Positions 38,632 through 46,847 of a DNA stretch of 64,000 bases are shown here, piece by piece. Source of the DNA: Aquihabitans sp. G128 (lineage in GTDB: Bacteria; Actinomycetota; Acidimicrobiia; Acidimicrobiales; Iamiaceae); contig NZ_CP077604.1 of assembly GCF_019048865.1 (NCBI RefSeq), positions 2,542,001 through 2,606,000 on the forward strand, read 5' to 3'. A program made the translations under genes and the position numbers. The notes under the pieces were generated by a model, which saw nothing but the letters and a program-made list of their open reading frames with translations, did not search any database and was not told where the DNA came from. Each line of letters starts with the position of its first letter. Positions within the stretch are counted from its first letter, which is position 1.

Positions 38632-40835
38632 CGTCGGCCCTCGGCGCTCGAGCTCGCGCCGATGCCGATGCCGGCGCCGGTGCCGGTGCCGGTGCCGGCG
38701 CCCAGGCCCACGCCGCGCAGCACGGCTTCGAGGCGCTCGGCGGTGAGCGACCCGAGCGGCACGTGGGCGGCGCCGAGCGCGTCCGACAGGCGCTGGGCCA
38801 GGCCCATGCGGGGGCCGTTGGGGTCCTCGACGTCGACGACCACGAAGGGCAGGGTGCCGGCCACGGAAGCAGCCACGGCGAGGGCGTCGGCGACGGCCTG
38901 GGCGGGATCGAGCCCGCGGTCGGCCACGGTGGCGCGCCCGTCGGTGACCAGGACCACGACCGGCTGGAGGTCGTCGGCGGCGTGGCGGCGGGCCAGGTCG
39001 GTGGCGGTGCGCAGGCCGGCGGCCAGCGGGGTGGTGCCGCCGGTGGCCAGACCGTCGAGCCGGCGGCGGGCCAGCTCGACGCTGGCGGTGGGCTCGAGGG
39101 CCACGTGGGCCCGCTCGTCGCGGAAGGTCACCAGGGCCACGCGGTCGCGGCGCTGGTAGGCGTCGACGAGCAGGGCGAGGAGGGCGCCCTTGGCGGCGGC
39201 GAGGCGGTCGCCGGCCACGCCCATGGAGCCGGACGCGTCGACGGCGAGGACGATCAGGTGGCCGACGCGGGCCTTGCGGACCGGCTCGCGGAGGTCGGCG
39301 CCGGTGATGCCGGCGGCCGAGGTGGGGTCGGCGGTCCGGCGCTCGGCGGCGGCCTGGGCGGTGGGCACCACGGCGAGGGAGCCGGCCGGGCCCCCCGATG
39401 GCACCGGGCGGTGGCCGATGGTGCGGCCGCGGGGCCGGGGGGCGGCCTTGGTGCTGTGGTGGACGGCGGTGGGGCGGGTGGCGACGGCGGCCACGGCGCC
39501 GATGACGGCCTGGCCGGCGGGCTGGCCGTCATCGGCGGACGGGGCGACCGCCTCGCGCTCCTCGCTCGGCCCCGACCCCGGCGACGACCCCTCACCCCCG
39601 GGAGCACCTCGGCGGCGAATCGACGTCGATTCGCCGCTGATCGCACCGTCGGTGCCACCTGTGGGACCGCCGGTGGCGGGATCGGGGGCGTCGGGGTGAG
39701 CGCTGCCGTCGGCGGGGCGAGGCGCGCCGGCCGACGGGGTGACGTCGTCGACGGGTGGGGCGGCGCCCTGGCCGCCCGGGCCGGCCTGGCCGCCGTCCGC
39801 AGCGGCGCCCTGGCCGCCGCCGGGCGCCCCGCCCTCGGGCGCCCCGCCCTCGGGCGCGCCGCCCTCGGGCGCGCCGAGGCCGGCGTCGAGCACGTCGTCG
39901 AGGCCGTCGAGCCCACCGGAGGAGCCGTCGAGCGGGTTGCGCCGCCCGCGGTGGGCCAGCACCAGGTGGGCCACCGCCCGCACGTCCTCCGCGGTGGCGT
40001 CGGCGCGCCCGTCCCACCCGGCGTGGGCGGCGGCCGCCCGGGCCAGGGTCAGGTCGGCGCGCAGCCCTTCGGCGCCGGCCGCCGCGCACACCGTGCTGGC
40101 GGCCAGCAGGAGCTGGTCGGAGAGCGCGGCCGGGCGGGCGGCAGCGAGCCGGGCGGCCAGGGCCTCGGTCTCGGCGGCCCAGCGAGCGGTGAACGCCGCC
40201 GGGTCGTCGTCGAACGCCAGCCGACGGCGCACGACCTCGGCCCGGGTGGCCGGATCGGCGGGCGAGCGGACGTCGACCGCGAGGCCGAAGCGATCGAGCA
40301 GCTGCGGCCGCAGGTCGCCCTCCTCGGGGTTCATCGACCCCACCAGCACGAACCGGGCATCGTGGCTGTGCGACACGCCGTCGCGCTCCACCCGGTTGCG
40401 GCCCGAGGCCGCGGCGTCGAGGAGGAGGTCGACGAGGTGGTCGGCCAGCAGGTTGACCTCGTCGACGTAGAGCAGTCCCTCGTGGGCCAGGGCCAGCACG
40501 CCGGGCGAGAACCGCACGCCGCCGCCGCCCAGGGCCGAGGCCAGGTCGAGCGATCCGGCCACCCGCTCCTCGGTGGCCCCGAGGGGCAGCTCCGTGAGGC
40601 CGCCGCCGTCGGGCAGCAGCGCCGCCAGCGACCGGACGAGCGTGGACTTGGCCGAGCCCTTGTCCCCCCGCAGCAGGACCCCACCGAGCCGGGGGTCGAC
40701 CACCGACAGCAGGAGGGCGAGCTTGGCCTCCTCGGTGCCGACCACGGCGGCGAAGGGGAAGACCGGCGCCTCGGGCGCGGCCGCAGCGGCCGGTGACGGC
40801 GGCAGCGCGACGTTGGCAGGGCGATCGGCTCGCAC
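38628..40835 (-). CDS. Cobaltochelatase subunit, fused ChlI (AAA+) and ChlD (vWA) domains
   Basis: A 735-residue partner of CobN. Residues 20-310 form the AAA+ ChlI/BchI part: Walker A GDKGSAKST, LLYVDEVNLLADHLVDLLLDAAASG with Walker B, and VGSMNPEEGDLRPQLLDRFGL. An acidic, Pro/Gly-rich linker of about 200 residues with a triple GGAPE repeat follows. The von Willebrand A part has the MIDAS motif DASGSMG, TTPLAAGL and VLVTDGRA. The C-terminus ends in a GTGTGT repeat coded by a simple GGTGCC run. This fused form is the actinobacterial-type chelatase subunit. The GTG start at 40835 lies about 30 nt after a cobalamin riboswitch; it is the first gene of the eleven-gene unit. Confidence 0.93.
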   Translation of the reverse strand: MRADRPANVALPPSPAAAAAPEAPVFPFAAVVGTEEAKLALLLSVVDPRLGGVLLRGDKGSAKSTLVRSLAALLPDGGGLTELPLGATEERVAGSLDLASALGGGGVRFSPGVLALAHEGLLYVDEVNLLADHLVDLLLDAAASGRNRVERDGVSHSHDARFVLVGSMNPEEGDLRPQLLDRFGLAVDVRSPADPATRAEVVRRRLAFDDDPAAFTARWAAETEALAARLAAARPAALSDQLLLAASTVCAAAGAEGLRADLTLARAAAAHAGWDGRADATAEDVRAVAHLVLAHRGRRNPLDGSSGGLDGLDDVLDAGLGAPEGGAPEGGAPEGGAPGGGQGAAADGGQAGPGGQGAAPPVDDVTPSAGAPRPADGSAHPDAPDPATGGPTGGTDGAISGESTSIRRRGAPGGEGSSPGSGPSEEREAVAPSADDGQPAGQAVIGAVAAVATRPTAVHHSTKAAPRPRGRTIGHRPVPSGGPAGSLAVVPTAQAAAERRTADPTSAAGITGADLREPVRKARVGHLIVLAVDASGSMGVAGDRLAAAKGALLALLVDAYQRRDRVALVTFRDERAHVALEPTASVELARRRLDGLATGGTTPLAAGLRTATDLARRHAADDLQPVVVLVTDGRATVADRGLDPAQAVADALAVAASVAGTLPFVVVDVEDPNGPRMGLAQRLSDALGAAHVPLGSLTAERLEAVLRGVGLGAGTGTGTGAGIGIGASSSAEGRR
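39826..39870. repeat. Three tandem 15-bp repeats in the chelatase linker
   Basis: Units GCCCCGCCCTCGGGC, identical for two copies and one mismatch in the third, encode GAPEG repeats on the minus strand. They lie in the flexible linker and may vary in number. Confidence 0.8.
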
Positions 40836-40865
40836 CGGATGGGCTCCAGGACCTCGTGGACTCTC

Positions 40866-41018
40866 GTTGCGCAGCCGGTCTCCTGGCTCCCGGATCGACG
40901 CTCGCCCCGCCTTCCCAGGCCGGGGCCCAGTGGCTGAAGAGGGGCTCGCTCCCCGGTCACAGTGGCGAGGGCCGCGCCGGACCTTCACCGGCTTCCCGAG
41001 CACTGCGCTGTGGGGCCG
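40866..41018 (-). promoter_or_regulatory. Cobalamin riboswitch 1 (long form), controls the eleven-gene unit
   Basis: On the minus strand the conserved blocks occur in order: GGGAAGCCGGTGAAGGTCCG, CCTCGCCACTGTGACCGGG, GCCACTGG, GGGAAGGCGGGG, and the 3' box GATCCGGGAGCCAGGAGACC (the B12 box). GCGCAG near 41010 and CTGCGC near 40870 can pair as the closing stem. The distance from the 3' end to the GTG start is about 30 nt, which fits control of translation. Confidence 0.95.
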
Positions 41019-41024
41019 AGGGTA
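41019..41024 (-). promoter_or_regulatory. -10-like hexamer TACCCT before cobalamin riboswitch 1
   Basis: TACCCT on the minus strand would place the transcript start about 7-10 nt downstream, at the first base pairs of the aptamer. Confidence 0.5.
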
Positions 41025-41117
41025 CTCGCCCCTCCGCCGCCGCCCCCAACGGGCCGAGGCCGCGCTGGGGAGCCCTACCGGTTCCGCCGGGCCCGGCCCG
41101 CCCGTAGAACGGACGCC

Positions 41118-41372
41118 ATGGAGATCGCCGCCCAACCCGCAGAGCTCATCACCGTCGGCCACCGCCTCCACGCCCTGTCCGGCACCATCAAGGGCACCGT
41201 CGGCGCCGCGTCGCTGAGCGGCGGCGGCACCGGCGACCCCGAGGCCGACGCCGCCCTGGGCGACTTCCAGCGCCGCTGGTCTCGCGGCCTCGAGGTGCTG
41301 GCCATCCAGGTCGCCGCCTACGGGACCACCGGCCAGGTCGTGGCCGCCGCGTTCCAGCGGGCGGGTGGTTGA
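41118..41372 (+). CDS. WXG100/EspC-like small helical protein
   Basis: An 84-residue all-helical protein: MEIAAQPAELITVGHRLHALSGTI, a central Gly/Asp turn (LSGGGTGDPEADAALGDFQRRWSRG), then LEVLAIQVAAYGTTGQVVAAAFQ. The helix-turn-helix layout and a W-x-x-G in RWSRG resemble small type VII (ESX) substrates of the WXG100/EspC type. The next gene overlaps its end by 8 nt and would be its partner. No ESX secretion ATPase or membrane subunit is seen in the window. It lies divergent to the cobalamin riboswitch. Confidence 0.6.
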   Translation: MEIAAQPAELITVGHRLHALSGTIKGTVGAASLSGGGTGDPEADAALGDFQRRWSRGLEVLAIQVAAYGTTGQVVAAAFQRAGG

Positions 41373-42910
41373 CGTGCCCGGCCCCGACGGCGATCCCGAT
41401 GCCCTCCGCCTCGCCAGCCGGTCCTACGGCAAGGCCAGCGCCACGCTCTCGACCGCCCAGCTCCAGACCGGCAACCTCAACTTCCAGCTGGCGGCCCCCT
41501 ACGCCTTCGTCGGGCCCACCGCCGAAGGCTTCAAGCACGCGGTGGCCGACGCCGCCCGCCGCCTGAACGACGCCACCGTGGCCTTCGACGTCGTCTCGGC
41601 CGCCCTCCACGACCTGGCCGATCCCATCGAGGAGTACAACGACGCCAAGCAGGCCCTGGCGGAGGCCCGCCGCCGCCTCGCGGCGGCCAAGGCGGCCTAC
41701 GAGGCCAAGCAGCGCGAGGTCCTCCCCGCCCAGCTGGCCGACCCGTTCGCCGCCGTCCGCTCCCTCGGGGGCCTGCCCGCCACGGGCTCGAAGGTGGCCG
41801 GGCCGCCGGCCCCCGCCGCCAGCGCGGCCGCCGAGCAGCAGGCCTACGAGGAGGCGCAGCAAGCCGCCAGCAAGGCCGCCCACCGCTTCGAGGTGGCCGA
41901 GACCCGCAAGCGGTCGGCCGTCCGCACCTTCGTGAGCGCCTGCCAGGACGCGTCGTTCATGGCTCCGCCGCTGCCCGAGGCCCCCAAGCCGAAGTCCGGC
42001 CCGTACGGGAGCTCGACGGTCGGGAAGTTCCTCAACGGCTGGGCCAAGGTCGGCGAGGCCGAGGTCCACGCCATCACCAACCCGCAGAAGATCCCCGGCA
42101 GCGTGGCCAACGGCCTGGGCGACGCCGGCAAGGGCATCGTCGGCGGCCTCGGCTTCCTGGGCGAGCTGGCCGTCGAGAACGCCAAGGTCACCCAGGACCT
42201 CGGCATCGACGGCGACCACGACAAGACCAAGCAGCTGGCCGCCGCCGCCGACTTCGCCTACCGCCACCCCGGGAAGTTCGCCGCCGCGGTGGCCAACGTC
42301 GACGTGCTGCAGGAGGACCCGGTCCGCTGGCTGGTCAACCTGGCGCCGGAGACCGTGATGGCCGTGGCCACCGGCGGCTCCACCGCGGTGGCCACCCGCT
42401 CCGCCCGCGCCGCCGACGACGCCAAGGACGCCGCCCGCGTGGCGCGCCGCTCGGGCCGACGCCAGCAGCGCCGTGGGCACCAGCCGGGCTCGCGCCGCCA
42501 ACGTCGAGGCCGCAGCGGCCAAGCGCCGGGGCGAGCTCGACGCCAGCGGCACGCCGTACGCCAGCGACGCCCAGCTCGCCACCCTCAACGCCTCGCTCGT
42601 CACCGCCCGAGACCAGATCACCAGTGCGGTCGACGCCTCCCGGGACGCCAAGCGGGCGGCCGACGCCGCCCACGCCCGGGCCACCCAGGCCCGCGATCGC
42701 TCGACCTCCGCCACCCGGGCCAAGGACCGCACCAAGGCCTTCGACGAGCGGATCTTCTCGCCCGCCTTCGGGATCGCCGACCCGCTCCGCCCCAACCCGG
42801 TCGACCCGCCCCAGGTCGCCGCCGGCAAGGACGCCCTCAACAAGCTCTTCGGCGGCACCGTCGGCGCGGTGGCCAACCCCCAGCTCGAGGGCGACCCGCC
42901 CCGGAAGTAG
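41365..42910 (+). CDS. Long helical partner protein (possible type VII substrate), frameshifted
   Basis: About 514 residues when repaired. The first 110 residues look like an ESX N-terminal domain (LRLASRSYGKASATLSTAQLQ, FVGPTAEGFKHAVADAARRLNDATVAF). A coiled coil follows (EEYNDAKQALAEARRRLAAAKAAYEAKQREV), then a Gly-rich hydrophobic middle and a second coiled coil rich in Ala, Arg and Asp. The frame breaks at GGG, 42453-42455; dropping one G joins DAARVARRS to ADASSAVGTSRARAANVEA. No toxin motif is recognised at the C-terminus (FDERIFSPAFGIADP...). The start is a GTG at 41365; a GTG at 41374 is an alternative. Confidence 0.6.
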
Positions 42911-42925
42911 CCCCGGCCGGCGACC

Positions 42926-45900
42926 TCAGCGGGTCTCGTCGAACGACTCGGCGGCGAGCATCGCCCGCTCGATGGTGGCCCGGGCCTCGGCCGACGGGTC
43001 CTCCCACAGGCCGCGGTCCATGGCCTCGTGCAGCCGCTCGGCCATGGAGCGCAGGGCCCACGGGTTCGAGGCAGCGTAGAAGTCGAGCATCTCGGGGTCG
43101 TCGAGGTAGGCCCGGGTGACCCGCTCGTACATCCAGTCGGCCACCACGCCGGTGGTGGCGTCGTAGCCGAAGAGGTGGTCGACGGTGGCCGCCACCTCGC
43201 TGGCGCCCTTGTAGCCGTGGCGGCGCATGGCGGCCAGCCACTTGGGGTTGAGCACCCGGGTGCGCACGACGCGAGCGGCCTCCTCGGCCAGCGACCGCAG
43301 CTGGGGCCGGGACGGGTCGGCGGAGTCGCCGAACCACGCCAGCGGGGTGTGCCCGTCGGTGCTGGCCGCCCCGACGGCGGCCACGAGGCCGCCGTGCTCC
43401 TCGTAGTAGTCGGACCCGTCGAACAGGTCGTGCTCGCGGTTGTCCTGGTTCTTGACCGCCACCTCGATGGCGGCGAAGCGGCGGCGCACCGCCTCGCCGG
43501 CCGGCGCACCGTGGACGTCGCGCCCGTAGGCCCAGCCGCTCCACTGGAGGTACAGCTCGCCCAGGTCGGCGCGGTCGCGCCAGCCCTGGGTGAGGATCGC
43601 CTGCTGCACGCCCGAGCCGTAGGTGCCCGGCGCGGGGCCGAAGATGCGGGGGTCGGCCAGGCCGGTGGCCCGCACCGGGTTCTGGTCCTCGGCCTCGTCC
43701 AGCTCGCCCACCAGCCGCACGGCGTCGTCGAGCAGCGAGACGACGTCGGGGAAGGCGTCGCGGAAGAAGCCCGAGATGCGCAGCGTCACGTCGACGCGGG
43801 GCCGGCCCAGGTCGGCCAGCGGGATCACCTCGAGGCCCTCCACCCGGCCCGAGCGGTCGTGCCAGCGGGGGCGCACGCCGAGCAGGGCCAGCGCCTCGGC
43901 CACGTCGTCGCCCTGGGTCCGCATGTTGGCGGTGCCCCACACCACGAGGCCGACGGTGCGCGGGAAGCGCCCGGTCTCCGCCAGGTGCCGCTCCACCAGC
44001 CGGTCGGCCAGGGCCACGCCCACGTCCCACGCCAGCGGCGACGGGATGGCCCGCGGGTCGACCGAGTAGAGGTTGCGGCCGGTGGGCAGCACGTGGGCGC
44101 CACCCCGGGTGGGGGCGCCGCTGGGCCCGGCGGGCACGTGGCCGCCGTCGAGGCCGAGCAGCAGGTTGGCGAGCTCGTCGGGCGTGCGGGCCAGCGCCGG
44201 CACCAGGGTCGACGCCACCCACCGCAGGGTGGGGTGGTCGCCCGCCGCCTCCACGGCCCAGTCGGCAGCAGCCAGGCCCTCGACCAACCGGCGGCACTCG
44301 GCCTCCACGTCGTCCAGCTCGCGGACGCCGGCGGTGGCGACGTCGACGCCCTTGTCGGCCGCCACGGTGGCCCGCAGCGCGGGGACGGTGCCCTGCGGCT
44401 GGCGGGTGATGGCCAGCACCGTGTCGACCAGCAGGCCGCCCACCGGCGGCTCGCCGAACACGTGCAGCCCACCACGGATCTGGGCGTCCTTGAGGGCGCA
44501 CAGGTAGCCGTCGACGTGGCCGATCATGGCGCCGAAGTCGTCCGGGTCGGGCATCTCCTCGACGCCCAGGTCCTGGGCCAGGTCGCTGGTCACCAGCAGG
44601 TCCCACACCTGGCCCTGGATGGCCGGGAGCTTGCCGGGGTCCAGCGCCTCGATCTGGGCGTAGGCGTCGAGCAGGGTCTCCAGCCGGGCGGTGTCGTCGT
44701 AGCTCTCGGCCCGGGTCATGGGCGGAGGCAGGTGGTCGACGATCACCGCGTGGGTGCGGCGCTTGGCCTGGGTGGCCTCGCCCGGGTCGTTGACCACGAA
44801 CGGGTACAGGAACGGCAGGTCGCCCAGGGCGGCGTCGGGCACGCACGACCCCGACGGGCCGGTGGCCTTGCCCGGCATCCACTCGAGGGTGCCGTGCTTG
44901 CCGAGGTGGACCACGGCGTCGGCGCCGAAGCCCAGCTCCAGCCAGCGGTAGAACGCCAGGTAGTGGTGGGGCGGGGCCAGCTCGGGGTCGTGGTAGGTGC
45001 CGATGGGGTCCTCGCCGAAGCCCCGGGGTGGCTGCACGGCCACCACCACGCCGCCGAGGTCGATGCCGGCGAACACCAGGTGCCCGTCGTGCACCGTGAC
45101 CTCGCCGGGCGCCGGGCCCCACGACTCGGTCACCAGGTCCTGCAGGTCCTGGGGCAACGTGGCGAACCACGCGGTGTAGTCCTCGACGGGCAGCCGGCCG
45201 GCGGCCAGCGCCTGCTGCTCGGGCGAGAGCGTGGGCTGGTCGTAGGTGAGCCCGTCGGCCAGGCGGGCCATGACGGCGTCGGCCAGGGCGTTGCCGGGCG
45301 CGCCGACGTCGTTGCCGTCGTCGTCGAACGTGGCCGGGGCGTCGGCGGGCCAGGCCGCCTCGGTCCGACCGGGGATGCTGCCGACGGGTGGGGCCACCGG
45401 GTAGCCGGCGCCGTGCAGCGAGGCGAGGATCCGCACCAACGTGGCCGGCGTGTCGAGGGCCACGGCGTTGCCGATGCGGGAGCGCTCGGTGGGGTACGCG
45501 CTGAGCACCAGCGCCACCTTCTTCTCGGCGGCCGGCGTTCGGCGCAGGCGGGCCAGCCGCACGGCCTGGCCGGCCAGCCGCTCCACCCGGTCGGGCACGG
45601 CGCGGTGCGCGGCCACGCTGACGCCGAGGTCGCCGCCGTCGTCGACCACCTCGGTGAAGCTCAGCGGCCCGGCGATGATCCGCCCGTCGAGCTCGGGGAT
45701 GGCCACGCCCAGCGCCACGTCCAACGGCGACAGCCCGTCGCCCTCGGCCCACGTCTCCACCGACCCGGTCGACGCCTGGGTCTGCACCACCGGCACGCCC
45801 AGCTCGTCGAGCGGCGAGGCCCACCCCTTCGCCGCCCCGTCCGGTCCGGCCCCACCCACGAACCGGGCGGACTTCTCGGGGCCCTGCCCCTGCAGATCCC

Positions 45901-46660
45901 ACCCGGTTCGAGCGGGGTCGGCGAAGCGGGTGGCGGTGGCGTCCACCGCGTCGCCGGCGTGGACGGAGCCGCCGGCGGCCCAGGTGGTGGTGACGATCAC
46001 GTCGACGTCGCGCAGCAGGGCGAGGGCGGCCGGCGGCGAGCCGTCGGCCTCGGCGCGCAGCGAGTAGCACCAGACGGCGCGGGCGTTGGCGCCGCGGGCC
46101 TCGATGGCGTCGCACAGCTGCTCGATCGGCAGGGTGTCGCCGGCCAGCACGCCGGCGCGGTAGGTCACCACGGCGACGGTGGGCCGGGCCGGGTCGTGGG
46201 CCCGGTCGCCCAGCACGCCGACGGCCGGGATGTCGGCGGGCGGCTCGAAGCCGAACCCCTCCAGCAGGATCGTGTCGGCCAGGAAGCGCAGGAGGTGGGC
46301 CAGGTTCGCCGGCCCGCCGCGGGTCCAGTAGTCGTGGGCCTGGCCCACGATGCCGGCAGGCACGGTGGAGGCGCCGGCCAGGTCGGCGTCGAGCGCCGCC
46401 TCGCCGCCGGTGGCCACCAGGGCGATGCCCTCGGCACGGCACCGCTCCACCAGCTCGCCGAGCGGTCGCTCCCAGCCGGCCCGGCCCTTGAGCAGCCGCA
46501 CCAGCACCACCCGCACCCCGTCGAGCTCGGGCAGGGCGCCCTCGGGATCGAGGTGGACGCCACCGTGGGCCCGCACCGGCGGGAACCCCTCGGGCAGCTC
46601 GTCGACCGCGGCGCGCAGCGCCAGCAGGTCGAGGTCGTTGTTGGTGACGACGAGGAACAC
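42926..46660 (-). CDS. cobN: Cobaltochelatase subunit CobN
   Basis: A 1244-residue large subunit that binds hydrogenobyrinic acid a,c-diamide and receives cobalt, driven by the AAA+ partner. Family blocks include VLSAYPTERSRIGNAVALDTPATLVRIL, HHYLAFYRWLELGFGADAVVHLGKHGTLEWMPGK, VYPFVVNDPGEATQAKRR-type, LYSVDPRAIPS, VVWGTANMRTQGDD, LRISGFFRDAFPDV, SGWAYGRDVHG and HGYKGASEVAATVDHLFGYDATTGVVADWMYE. Length is normal. The GTG at 46660 has a GAAAGG 5 nt upstream; ATG starts further up would cut into the riboswitch. It is read from its own riboswitch, separate from cobB. Confidence 0.95.
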   Translation of the reverse strand: MFLVVTNNDLDLLALRAAVDELPEGFPPVRAHGGVHLDPEGALPELDGVRVVLVRLLKGRAGWERPLGELVERCRAEGIALVATGGEAALDADLAGASTVPAGIVGQAHDYWTRGGPANLAHLLRFLADTILLEGFGFEPPADIPAVGVLGDRAHDPARPTVAVVTYRAGVLAGDTLPIEQLCDAIEARGANARAVWCYSLRAEADGSPPAALALLRDVDVIVTTTWAAGGSVHAGDAVDATATRFADPARTGWDLQGQGPEKSARFVGGAGPDGAAKGWASPLDELGVPVVQTQASTGSVETWAEGDGLSPLDVALGVAIPELDGRIIAGPLSFTEVVDDGGDLGVSVAAHRAVPDRVERLAGQAVRLARLRRTPAAEKKVALVLSAYPTERSRIGNAVALDTPATLVRILASLHGAGYPVAPPVGSIPGRTEAAWPADAPATFDDDGNDVGAPGNALADAVMARLADGLTYDQPTLSPEQQALAAGRLPVEDYTAWFATLPQDLQDLVTESWGPAPGEVTVHDGHLVFAGIDLGGVVVAVQPPRGFGEDPIGTYHDPELAPPHHYLAFYRWLELGFGADAVVHLGKHGTLEWMPGKATGPSGSCVPDAALGDLPFLYPFVVNDPGEATQAKRRTHAVIVDHLPPPMTRAESYDDTARLETLLDAYAQIEALDPGKLPAIQGQVWDLLVTSDLAQDLGVEEMPDPDDFGAMIGHVDGYLCALKDAQIRGGLHVFGEPPVGGLLVDTVLAITRQPQGTVPALRATVAADKGVDVATAGVRELDDVEAECRRLVEGLAAADWAVEAAGDHPTLRWVASTLVPALARTPDELANLLLGLDGGHVPAGPSGAPTRGGAHVLPTGRNLYSVDPRAIPSPLAWDVGVALADRLVERHLAETGRFPRTVGLVVWGTANMRTQGDDVAEALALLGVRPRWHDRSGRVEGLEVIPLADLGRPRVDVTLRISGFFRDAFPDVVSLLDDAVRLVGELDEAEDQNPVRATGLADPRIFGPAPGTYGSGVQQAILTQGWRDRADLGELYLQWSGWAYGRDVHGAPAGEAVRRRFAAIEVAVKNQDNREHDLFDGSDYYEEHGGLVAAVGAASTDGHTPLAWFGDSADPSRPQLRSLAEEAARVVRTRVLNPKWLAAMRRHGYKGASEVAATVDHLFGYDATTGVVADWMYERVTRAYLDDPEMLDFYAASNPWALRSMAERLHEAMDRGLWEDPSAEARATIERAMLAAESFDETR

Positions 46661-46691
46661 GTCGACCTTTCGGGATCGCAGGATGGGTGCC

Positions 46692-46708
46692 GGCGACCGC
46701 TGGTCGCC
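46692..46708. repeat. Perfect 7-bp hairpin GGCGACC-3-GGTCGCC after riboswitch 3
   Basis: An inverted repeat between the compact aptamer and the cobN start, about 30 nt before the GTG. It also shares GTCGC with the closing stem of the aptamer, so it could be the switching hairpin (expression platform). Confidence 0.5.
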
Positions 46709-46714
46709 CCGGTG

Positions 46715-46815
46715 GCGACGAGGTCGGGCTCCCGGCCGACCCAGGGGTCGATGCCGGTGACCGTGGCCTGCGGGCCGCCCTGGTCTCGCACCAGGTTCCC
46801 GTCGCAACGTGACCG
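46715..46815 (-). promoter_or_regulatory. Cobalamin riboswitch 3, compact form, before cobN
   Basis: The minus strand has GGGAACCTGGTGCGAGACCA, then GGCGGCCCGCAGGCCACGGT with CACCGG, the core of the cobalamin aptamer, and a 3' block GGCCGGGAGCCCGACCTCG in place of the B12 box. GCGAC near 46805 pairs with GTCGC near 46715 to close it. The peripheral domain with GCCACTG and GGGAAGGC, present in riboswitches 1 and 2, is absent, so this is about 100 nt, like the short (class II) type. The call rests on conserved blocks by eye. Confidence 0.7.
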
Positions 46816-46818
46816 CCG

Positions 46819-46824
46819 ACGGTA
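46819..46824 (-). promoter_or_regulatory. -10-like hexamer TACCGT before riboswitch 3
   Basis: The minus strand reads CTGCTACCGTC, the same 11-mer as before riboswitch 2 on the plus strand. This shared promoter supports a transcript start just before the aptamer. Confidence 0.55.
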
Positions 46825-46847
46825 GCAGCGGCCTCCGAACCCCCGCC

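Noticed and set aside
40836..41171. N-terminal extension of the chelatase I/D gene (112 more codons)
   Set aside because: The extension lies over cobalamin riboswitch 1 and has no conserved protein sequence; the GTG at 40835 fits better.
43028..46825. 1265-codon plus-strand ORF
   Set aside because: Antisense shadow of cobN; composition is Gly/His/Gln-rich with no domain. High GC keeps opposite frames open.
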